Assembly (NCBI RefSeq): GCF_003688935.1
Contig: NZ_REGE01000001.1
Location: forward strand, 281,379-345,378
Direction of reading: 5' to 3'
DNA length: 64,000 nt
Source of the DNA: Corynebacterium macginleyi
GTDB lineage: Bacteria > Actinomycetota > Actinomycetes > Mycobacteriales > Mycobacteriaceae
A model generated the notes under the pieces. That model ran no database searches and was not told where the DNA came from. It worked only from the letters and a program-made list of their open reading frames with translations. Below, piece after piece: positions 57,755 to 64,000 of this stretch (positions within the stretch are counted from its first letter, which is position 1; each line of letters opens with the position of its first letter). A program made the position numbers and the translations under genes.

Positions 57755-58638
57755 CTACCGAACCGAGTACTCGTCTCACACGGATGTGTCACGTGTTAAA
57801 GCTCAATTGCTCCTCATTCTACACATGGGTCTACACCCGTCAAGAACGCAGGTTAAAGATATGCTCTGATGCTCTTATTGGTGCACAAATCAAGACCATC
57901 TTTGATGATGAGCACGGTCTTTATGGTGCCAAACGCATCGCCGCACCCCTCAAAGGAAGACCCAGCGTATACCCCGGTCAATCACAAGTAAGTTGCACGA
58001 ATCATCACAAGCCATGGGACTTCAGGGCTTTATTAAACGCCGCCGATGTATCACTACTAGGCGTAAGCTTGGCCACCGTGTCATGCCAGATTTAGTAGGT
58101 CGTACATTCACCGCTGACGAGCCGAACCGTGTCTATGTCGGCAACATGTATCTACCTGCTTATGACAAGGGAGGCAACAACATGTATGTGGCCACAGTCA
58201 TTGACACCTATTCACGGAAACGTGCCGGTTATGGCATTCGCAGCCCACATGCAAGGCTTACTGGTCATCGATGCTCTATCCCACACACACGGTGTGCGTG
58301 GCAGTCTTGACGGGGCTTGTTTTCCATTGACGATCACGGCAGCGTGTACACCTCACAAGCCTTTAGGAACTACTGCTCGTCACTGGGAGTGCGCCAGTCC
58401 ATGACAGCGGTAGGAACGAGTGCGGATAGAAGCCCTAGCAGAATCGTTTAACGCCACCTTAAAGCGAGAAGTGATGCGAAATCGGAAAGTCTTTGACAAC
58501 CCAATCACCTGCCGTCAGGAAGTCTTCCGGTGGTGCATGCGCTTGTAACACCCGCAGGCGCCACTCCTGGTGCAACCTTCTAGCCCCCGATGGCTTCGAA
58601 GCACTCACATCAGCTACACTGACTAAAGCCGCATAGCT
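57745..58638 (+). pseudogene. Broken IS3-family orfB (transposase catalytic part)
   Basis: Fragments in different frames read YDYRTEY, CSSFYTWVYTRQERR, GLYGAKRIAAPL, then KAMGLQ-like GLQGFIKRRR, GRTFTADEPNRVYVGNMYLP, VIDTYSRKRAGYGI (DDE core), LVIDALSHTHGVRG, ESFNATLKREVMR and finally the usual C-terminus RRRHSWCN-type (nt 58550-58638). At least four frameshifts are needed to join them, so it is inactive. Confidence 0.85.
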
Positions 58639-58868
58639 AACCCCCAACGTGTCCACTTTTCATGGGTCGAGCCCTTCAGGTCCGTTCATTGGTTGTGCCG
58701 TATTTGACGCAGTCGTACCAGTTATTTGGGAAGCTCTGGACATGGTGGATTTTCTTGTATTCATTGGAAAATGCAGGAAATAGAGGAAAAGGCTGAAAAG
58801 GCTCTGCTTTTAGCTGGACGCCTTCCGATTTTGGGCAATATCTTATGCGTATTGATGAAATCTCTTGC

Positions 58869-59582
58869 TCACAGGTTCGTTAGGCGTTTTTCGCGAGGCA
58901 AGATCGCTATCTCTAAACCGGCGAGTACGACTTCTATGATGATTTCAAAGTATTCCTGACTCATGCGGTCTTCGTTTTCCGGGTTGGCTAGCGGAATTAA
59001 GTAACTCTGGAGGATGTCGGCCAGCGTTGTGGAGCAGGCAGCTAGGGGCTGAAGCCGGGTAATCATTTGGCCTAGGTCGTGGCGCTGTTCCTGCCTGGTT
59101 GGGTTGCGCAAGTTGCGAGCAGCAAGGCTCCAAAGCATCGTGTTGATGATAATTGAGTATGCGATGTGAATGTACTGGCTAAAACCAGCGTCCCGTAGTT
59201 TTTCGTAAGCCACCTCCAAGATTGGAATCAACGCGGCGTCCATATGCCCATACATCAGTTTGTCGGTAACTCCGGGAAATTCAAGAAATACGGGCCTTAC
59301 ATTTCCTGCTAGGGAGATGAACCAATCTTTCCATTCCAGCTGCTCGTCCGGTAGCTCGATGGTGCTAGTGATTTCGCCGATTACAGAAGCGGTAATGGCG
59401 TCACGGTTCTGGTAATGATGGTAGATGACAGAGGGAACTACTCCCAGACGCTGCGCAAGGTCGCGAATCGACCATTTTTCTAGACCGCACTCTCGGGTCA
59501 GTTCCATCGCGGCGTACATAATCTTTTCCTGCGTCAGCCAGACGCGTCTACCCGTGTTTACCCGCTTGTCTTTTTTTCCCAT
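58869..59582 (-). CDS. TetR-family repressor
   Basis: 237 residues. N-terminal HTH: EKIMYAAMELTRECGLEKWS and IRDLAQRLGVVPSVIYHHYQ (about 19-60). The C-terminal ligand domain is helical (FPGVTDKLMYGHMDAALIPI and so on). It is divergent from an MFS exporter gene, and a near-perfect palindrome lies between the two starts. It most likely represses the exporter until a drug or metabolite binds. Confidence 0.88.
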   Translation of the reverse strand: MGKKDKRVNTGRRVWLTQEKIMYAAMELTRECGLEKWSIRDLAQRLGVVPSVIYHHYQNRDAITASVIGEITSTIELPDEQLEWKDWFISLAGNVRPVFLEFPGVTDKLMYGHMDAALIPILEVAYEKLRDAGFSQYIHIAYSIIINTMLWSLAARNLRNPTRQEQRHDLGQMITRLQPLAACSTTLADILQSYLIPLANPENEDRMSQEYFEIIIEVVLAGLEIAILPREKRLTNL

Positions 59583-59604
59583 GAAAACAGCATACCCTCA
59601 AACT

Positions 59605-59633
59605 TCGACAATACTAGAACATTGTTCTAGTAT
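59605..59633 (+). promoter_or_regulatory. Promoter of the MFS exporter gene
   Basis: TCGACA (59605-59610), 17-bp spacer, TAGTAT (59628-59633), 44 bp upstream of the ATG at 59677. The operator palindrome covers both hexamers. Confidence 0.6.
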
Positions 59634-59636
59634 TGT
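59608..59636. promoter_or_regulatory. TetR operator palindrome
   Basis: 13-bp arms ACAATACTAGAAC / GTTCTAGTATTGT, perfect, with a 3-bp centre ATT (29 bp in all), between the divergent repressor and exporter genes. Length and symmetry are right for a TetR-family dimer or pair of dimers. Confidence 0.8.
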
Positions 59637-59676
59637 TTTAGCTTGATTGGCAGCCCACTTTGGAAAGGATGTTTTA

Positions 59677-60900
59677 ATGTGCGCCACTAATGAAAGAGAC
59701 AAGAAAGTCGAATCAAAAATAACGGGACTATTTCCCTTGTTTTTGACGGTGTTACTGGCATATATGGGGCAGATGATTCTTAATCCAATTCTGGCTCCAC
59801 TATCGCGCGAAATCGGGTTGAAGGAATGGCACATTGGCGCCACTATTTCGTTAGCTGCCATTATGTTATCTCTTACCTCCACCAGGTGGGGACGTGTCTC
59901 ATTGCGATGGGGCTCTCGGCGCATCTTGCTTATTGGCATGCTTGCCGGAATCCTGGCTCTAAGCGGATTCGCTATGGTGGCGTGGCTAGGATTTAAGGGT
60001 CTGCTCACCGGCATAGCGTTGATTCTAGGAATAGTAATAACTAGGGGCGTGCTGTACGGCGGTGCTATAGCATCAGTATCCCCAGCAGCGCAAACCTACG
60101 TTGTGACTCATACCTACAGTGAGACGCAACGGGTAAAAGGTCTGGGAGTCTTGGGCGCTGCACAAGGATTCTCGTCCATTCTTGGAGCCTTATTGGGCGG
60201 CAGCCTTGCAGCTATAGGAGGTCTCATGATGCCCTTGATGGTGATGCCTCTGGTTATACTTTTAGGTGTTGTCGTTTTGCTGCTAACATTCAAACCCACA
60301 GGTGGAGAAGAAAAAGTCGCTCAACCGGCAAAAGTTTCCTATTTTGATTCAAGAGTATTCGTGTTCCTGGCTTGCGGTTTCCTAATGTTTACCGCTTTTT
60401 CTACTGTGGCTACACTTTTCGGCTTTTTGCTGCAGGATGTATTGAAGCTAGCGGCCGGCGCCACAGCAGGGCTCACCGCTTTGTGCATGTCAATAATGGG
60501 TGTGGTGATGATACTGGCGCAGGCCTTGGTGGCTCCAAGGCTAAACTGGGGTGCTAAAAAGCTCTTTAGAAGAGGATTAATAATCGTTCTTCTCGGGTTA
60601 CTGCTCTTGGTTTATCCACTAAATCTTGGATTGTTCATCGCGGCCAGCATCTTGACAGGCTTTGGTCTAGGCCTGGCGATGCCTGGCTACAACACGGCGC
60701 CTACTTTGCAAATGAAGCCCGAAGAGCAAGGTGGGCTGGCCGGGTTGATTAATGCTAACAATGGTGCAGCCTATGTAGTGGCACCGATAGCCTCCACTGC
60801 ACTTTACGGGCTCTCTCCGTGGCTACCAATGACATTTTGCACAGTCCTGATAGCTGCAGCGATTTTGCTGAGCTTTTACCACCCCGAGTTCCGCGAATAA
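59677..60900 (+). CDS. MFS family exporter
   Basis: 407 residues from ATG 59677 (AAAGGA upstream); the TTG at 59647 is not needed. About twelve membrane segments. MFS motif A-like region STRWGRVSLRWGSRRILLIG between helices 2 and 3, and VLGAAQGFSSILGALLGG in the middle. Probably a drug/proton antiporter controlled by the divergent TetR regulator. Substrate unknown. Confidence 0.87.
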   Translation: MCATNERDKKVESKITGLFPLFLTVLLAYMGQMILNPILAPLSREIGLKEWHIGATISLAAIMLSLTSTRWGRVSLRWGSRRILLIGMLAGILALSGFAMVAWLGFKGLLTGIALILGIVITRGVLYGGAIASVSPAAQTYVVTHTYSETQRVKGLGVLGAAQGFSSILGALLGGSLAAIGGLMMPLMVMPLVILLGVVVLLLTFKPTGGEEKVAQPAKVSYFDSRVFVFLACGFLMFTAFSTVATLFGFLLQDVLKLAAGATAGLTALCMSIMGVVMILAQALVAPRLNWGAKKLFRRGLIIVLLGLLLLVYPLNLGLFIAASILTGFGLGLAMPGYNTAPTLQMKPEEQGGLAGLINANNGAAYVVAPIASTALYGLSPWLPMTFCTVLIAAAILLSFYHPEFRE

Positions 60901-61053
60901 TCTCTTTATGATTAGAAGCAAAAACCATAAAACCCCTGCTAAAGCAGTGTTAAATTCAACAGAGATCCGACGTCTAGTCGCTGCGAGATTCAAACAAGCT
61001 TAAACGTCACAAAACCCATGCAAACACGGGGTCATTCAGCCAATCACTTGTAG

Positions 61054-61411
61054 TGGGACGTCCTGGGTTTAGTTCCTACCTCAGCTAAGGAAGGATTAAA
61101 CTATGCCTAGAAAGTATTCCGTCGAATTCAAGGAGAAGGCGGTCCATCAGATCATCGAAATGGTCCGCTTGGAGTCTTGCTCACTGCAATGCGCCTACAC
61201 GGAGGCCGGTGAGCTGCCTGGAGTATCTCACCACACGTTGCGGGCTTGGTACCGTGACAGTGCTTCAGTACAAGATAATTCTGATGCGCCAGGCGGCGAA
61301 ACAATGGAAGAAGAACTTGGGGTGAAGTGTCCCAGGTTATGTTCCGTTTGATTAGATGGAAAACTGAACGGCCCAGCCCCCGATGTGTCCACTTTCCCGC
61401 GGTTCGTCCCA
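61054..61411 (+). mobile_element. Internally deleted IS3-family remnant
   Basis: 358 bp with end repeats beginning TGGGACG on both sides (61054-61060 and, inverted, 61405-61411) and GTGTCCAC near the right end. Inside is a partial orfA (61103-61351): MPRKYSVEFKEKAVHQIIEM, AGELPGVSHHTLRAWYRD and then an abrupt junction GVKCPRLCSV followed by a stop. orfB is missing altogether. The element is non-autonomous. Confidence 0.65.
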
Positions 61412-61425
61412 AGATAATAATTTAA

Positions 61426-61458
61426 ATGCCCTGCTGTATACCAGGTACAGCAGGGCAT
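61426..61458 (-). terminator. Terminator after the secreted repeat protein gene
   Basis: Perfect 13-bp arms ATGCCCTGCTGTA / TACAGCAGGGCAT with a 7-nt loop; T-rich on the minus strand. It is 108 bp downstream of the minus-strand gene end, with A-rich sequence on the other side. Confidence 0.75.
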
Positions 61459-61566
61459 AAAAAATATCAGCTCTTAAGCGACGAAGCGAAGAACAAAGAA
61501 AGTTTGACTAACCACCTCAAAATGCTCATCGCCCAAAGATGCTAAACCATAGTGATCGTCGAAATG

Positions 61567-63192
61567 TTACACAGAACCACCAGTAACTACACGTGGACCA
61601 ACAACATGCTCAGCCTGCCGAATCGGTTTATTAGGCTTATTGTCATTTTTACCCTCATGAGAAGGCTTGTTTACCGAACCTCCATGAGAATCACCGTGCT
61701 TTACATTATCGGAGACCTCGCCTTTGTCTTTCGATGGCTTAGCAGAAGTCGACTTGTCAGAATCCTTACCCTCGTCCTTCGATGGTTTAGCAGGAGTTTC
61801 CTTACCACCTTCTGCTTCCTCACCCGGCTTATCCTCCGACGGCTTAGCAGAAGTCGATTCCTCAGAACCCTTGCCCTCGTCCTTCGATGGCTTAGCAGGA
61901 GTTTCCTTACCACCTTCTGCTTCCTCACCCGGCTTATCCTCCGGTTTCACAGATTCGCTAGGGTTCGTCTCTTCAGGCTTCACATCGGGAGACTCAGGAG
62001 CAGGCTTTGACGACGCTTCATCATCCTCATCGCACAAAGTAATCTTAAACACAGCCTGATCACAACCATCCTCATTAACAAATGCGCCGGCTAGATAATA
62101 ATTCACACCTAGATTCGAACGCGGTTTAAGTATGTTTTTTAAAAAGTTCGCTTTACTGGAAGAGCTTCCTACGTCGCTGCCGATAGTGGCATTATCCCCG
62201 GTTTCACGGGTAACAACACAGCTAGTATTACCTAACAAACCATCCGGAGTGTTGTTGCGACGGAAGTCATTAACCATCTGCTCCGACGGCTTCATGGAAA
62301 AACGAGGAAGCACACCATTCCTAAACTCATCGTTTTCCGGCAAAAATAGGCACCCTTCCTTGGCATAGCCAGTACCACCAGATTCTTGCGGGCATCTCCA
62401 GAGTGGGCCACCCACACTAATCGGCAAATACGTTTCCGCAGCCTCAGTCTTCACCTTCGCAGACAACTTAAAAGTAGAAACACCCACTGGTACTTTATCT
62501 CCCGTACCGGGAGTGAAAGAAATCAGATTATATCTCGAATCGGAATCCATAGGCGGTGCCGCATGCCCGATGTCACCCCAAGAATCTTTGAGATCGGATA
62601 GACCAGCATTTTGGATTAAAGAGTCCTCTTGTGGAACGCCGGAAACGTATTCATCGTAGGCTTTCTTTAAAGTAGTGCCTTCCTTTGAATAATCAATTAA
62701 CACAGCATTAGGCTCCCCAGTGGTCGCACTAAGGCCTTTACTGCCTTCAGTGTCGACGTAGTTATCCCCGGACACATCGTCAACGGTCTTTAGATTCAAA
62801 TCACGGTTAACCTCGCGGACGGGAGGAGTTATAGCGACAGACTTTGCGATTGGATCCCAATCCGGATCCGGTTCAGAAACTAACGTTAGTTTCACATCCT
62901 CAAGCTGCTGAGGAATCGCAAGACTAAACCCACGCGCAGTCTGTACCTGATTAGACGTCACCAGACCGTGACTAACCTGAACTGTATACTCAACCTCAGC
63001 CTCATCACCAACCTTCTTCACACACACATCACCACCCCGACAATTAACAATGCCTATCCTGCCGTGGTTTTTCACATTATCAAATTCTATAGCGTTCGCT
63101 TCGGAGGCTAACGCGATCGAGCCAGCCGCCGCGACCGAAGTCATACCCGCAAACACTAAAGCACACGTTTTCCTACGCATCACTGAAAACAT
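61567..63192 (-). CDS. Secreted cysteine-containing protein with Glu/Lys/Pro repeat tail
   Basis: 541 residues from ATG 63192 (AAGGAGA nine bases upstream). Signal peptide about 1-38 (MFSVMRRKTCALVFAGMTSV, cleavage after ANA). A globular part (about 39-400) contains eight or so cysteines in pairs (NCRGGDVCV, WRCPQES...GCLF, TSCVVT, GCDQAVFKITLC), so disulfides are likely. From about residue 400 there is a low-complexity stalk with two copies of a 35-residue unit (EDKPGEEAEGGKETPAKPSK onward). The C-terminus VVGPRVVTGGSV has no LPxTG motif, no hydrophobic segment and no basic tail. I do not recognise the family. It lies 28 bp downstream of a sortase-fold lipoprotein gene, which may be its partner. 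Confidence 0.8.
   Translation of the reverse strand: MFSVMRRKTCALVFAGMTSVAAAGSIALASEANAIEFDNVKNHGRIGIVNCRGGDVCVKKVGDEAEVEYTVQVSHGLVTSNQVQTARGFSLAIPQQLEDVKLTLVSEPDPDWDPIAKSVAITPPVREVNRDLNLKTVDDVSGDNYVDTEGSKGLSATTGEPNAVLIDYSKEGTTLKKAYDEYVSGVPQEDSLIQNAGLSDLKDSWGDIGHAAPPMDSDSRYNLISFTPGTGDKVPVGVSTFKLSAKVKTEAAETYLPISVGGPLWRCPQESGGTGYAKEGCLFLPENDEFRNGVLPRFSMKPSEQMVNDFRRNNTPDGLLGNTSCVVTRETGDNATIGSDVGSSSSKANFLKNILKPRSNLGVNYYLAGAFVNEDGCDQAVFKITLCDEDDEASSKPAPESPDVKPEETNPSESVKPEDKPGEEAEGGKETPAKPSKDEGKGSEESTSAKPSEDKPGEEAEGGKETPAKPSKDEGKDSDKSTSAKPSKDKGEVSDNVKHGDSHGGSVNKPSHEGKNDNKPNKPIRQAEHVVGPRVVTGGSV
61741..61943 (-). repeat. 105-bp tandem direct repeat (two copies)
   Basis: Units at 61741-61845 and 61846-61943 are almost identical (each begins AGCAGAAGTCGA) and encode the 35-residue stalk repeat. 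The spacing is a whole number of codons, so copy number can change without breaking the frame. Confidence 0.85.
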
Positions 63193-63220
63193 CACAAGTA
63201 TCTCCTTGAAAATTAAGAAT

Positions 63221-63857
63221 TTAGAGAGGCATAGCCTCAATTATTTGATTACTACCACCATCTGGACTGCATACAATCAAAAACAACCTGTTTTTAACCG
63301 AAGCATCCCAGAGGGTCTCGTTGCGCTGAGCGTCATCTTTTGACTGCTGATACGTGTCAGACACACGAAAACTACTTTGACCAATCTGAAACGAGTCGCC
63401 TTCATTGACGCTCAACTTCCCTTGATCAAAAAACCAATTACCCGGCGACCAACCCTTCTGCAACGTATGAGTCGCAAGATACGCGGTACCCTTATCCAGT
63501 TGATCAAACCTCACACCTAAATTGCGAATACCAAACACACTCGTGTAATTAGTGGGCCAAATCACATTATCGACCATATCTATCTCGCCATAAGGGACAT
63601 CCAGGGTGCCGAAACGGAACCGAACATCGTTAAAAAACTCAGCCTTGACCTGACCAGAATCAGGGGGAGACATACCAGGCTCAGCTGCTGTTTCTTCTCG
63701 CTCAACTCTGGAGCCAGTCAAGTCAACAAATTCTTCAGTAGTGTCAGCCCGTATCTCACTCGAAGGCGGTTTACCCACCGAACTGACAAAAGACCCGGCC
63801 ACATCCTGATCTTCACTCGCACCAGGAAGACTGCATCCACTCAGCGAAATAACTAAA
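63221..63857 (-). pseudogene. Sortase-fold lipoprotein, 5' end cut by an IS element
   Basis: The coding frame runs from the IS edge (63857) to the stop at 63221, about 212 residues. It begins within a lipoprotein signal, VISLSGC (lipobox LSGC), then a linker and a sortase-like core: VKAEFFNDVRFRFGTLDVPY, TAYLATHTLQKGWSPGNWFF with the catalytic His (codon 63467-63469), KLSVNEGDSFQIGQSSFRVS and LFLIVCSPDGG with the catalytic Cys (codon 63269-63271). The expected Arg after the Cys strand is not evident (GGSNQIIEAMPL). The original start codon and most of the signal peptide are lost, so it is probably inactive here. Confidence 0.6.
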
Positions 63858-64000
63858 TGGGGTTACCCGCAAGTCGTGGACACGTTGTTAAGCTGCTTAG
63901 GGGTTAAGCAGCGGCTTTCTTATTACAATTTTGATCAGCGAGCTGGGCTTCGAAATCGACGGGGCTTACCATCCCGATGGACGAGTGGCGACGACGCCGG
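63858..64000 (-). mobile_element. IS3-family element, right-hand end (continues beyond window)
   Basis: From 63858 the sequence starts TGGGGTTACCCGC and ...GTGGACAC, an IS3-type end, and on the minus strand carries the last codons of an OrfB transposase: RRHSSIGMVSPVDFEAQLAD, then QNCNKKAAA and stop (63904-63906). The element is inserted into the signal peptide region of the sortase-fold lipoprotein gene. Confidence 0.85.

Larger units (their letters stand above)
57364..58669 (+). mobile_element. IS3-family insertion sequence, decayed
   Basis: About 1.3 kb bounded by imperfect inverted ends: left TGACCCC...GTGGACAC (57364-57384) and right (reverse strand) CGACCC...GTGGACAC (58649-58669). It contains an intact-looking orfA and an orfB broken by several frameshifts. 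Direct target repeats are not obvious. Confidence 0.85.

Noticed and set aside
58673..58868. Possible protein fragment between the IS3 element and the TetR gene
   Set aside because: A plus-strand stretch reads IGCAVFDAVVPVIWEALDMV but stops soon and matches nothing I can name; left as unassigned sequence.
60908..61003. Small open frame MIRSKNHKTPAKAV... after the MFS gene
   Set aside because: 31 codons without Shine-Dalgarno or recognisable family; it may be the end of an old transposase but the evidence is too thin.
61741..61943. CRISPR-like or other spaced repeat
   Set aside because: The two units are direct, adjacent, coding and in frame; there are no spacers.

Overview
The window looks like a Corynebacterium chromosome. 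Supporting signs are the split S10/spc ribosomal clusters, a DUF3068 protein typical of mycolic-acid bacteria, several LAxTG/LPxTG-era surface proteins, candidate leaderless promoters with TANNNT -10 boxes, a DtxR-like iron box, and a ptsS-scrB sucrose locus arranged as in C. glutamicum. I cannot assign a species from the sequence alone.

Layout. 1-3.4 kb: end of a hydroxamate siderophore locus (flavin N-hydroxylase, then an acyltransferase-NIS synthetase fusion). 3.4-10.1 kb: a formate/nitrite channel, a decayed sortase-like gene, a large choice-of-anchor M wall protein, then a graveyard of broken genes and an IS30 remnant. 10.1-11.4 kb: rplE-rplX-rplN. 11.4-22.0 kb: a block of about 10.7 kb that separates rplN from rpsQ. 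It carries a broken metI, a sucrose system (ptsS, scrB, divergent sugar kinase) and a siderophore-uptake ABC system with a divergent siderophore-interacting protein. 22.0-27.2 kb: rpsJ to rpsQ, all on the minus strand.

27.9-31.2 kb: a six-gene Asp23/Gls24 envelope-stress operon containing an unusual repeat protein. 31.2-37.9 kb: a hypothetical gene and an oligopeptide ABC transporter (oppB, oppC, fused oppDF, binding lipoprotein). 38.3-43.2 kb: tuf, fusA, rpsG, rpsL. 43.4-47.0 kb: a TPP-riboswitch-controlled ECF transporter (YkoE/D/C type) followed by a P-loop kinase-like gene. 47.3-48.0 kb: an Abi-like HEPN protein. 48.2-55.9 kb: rpoC and rpoB. 56.2-64 kb: DUF3068 protein, a decayed IS3 element, a TetR/MFS efflux pair with a near-perfect palindromic operator, an IS3 relic, a secreted repeat protein, and a sortase-fold lipoprotein gene whose signal-peptide end is cut by an IS3-family element running off the window.

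How it fits together: iron acquisition appears in two places (synthesis at 1-3.4 kb, uptake at 17-22 kb). Translation and transcription genes occupy the backbone. Accessory genes sit in the gaps between the backbone operons, mostly with IS scars or pseudogenes. The most interesting candidates are the sortase-fold lipoprotein/secreted repeat protein pair at 61.6-63.9 kb, the repeat protein in the Asp23 operon, and the back-to-back leaderless promoter at 15.7 kb. No tRNA, rRNA or CRISPR array was recognised.
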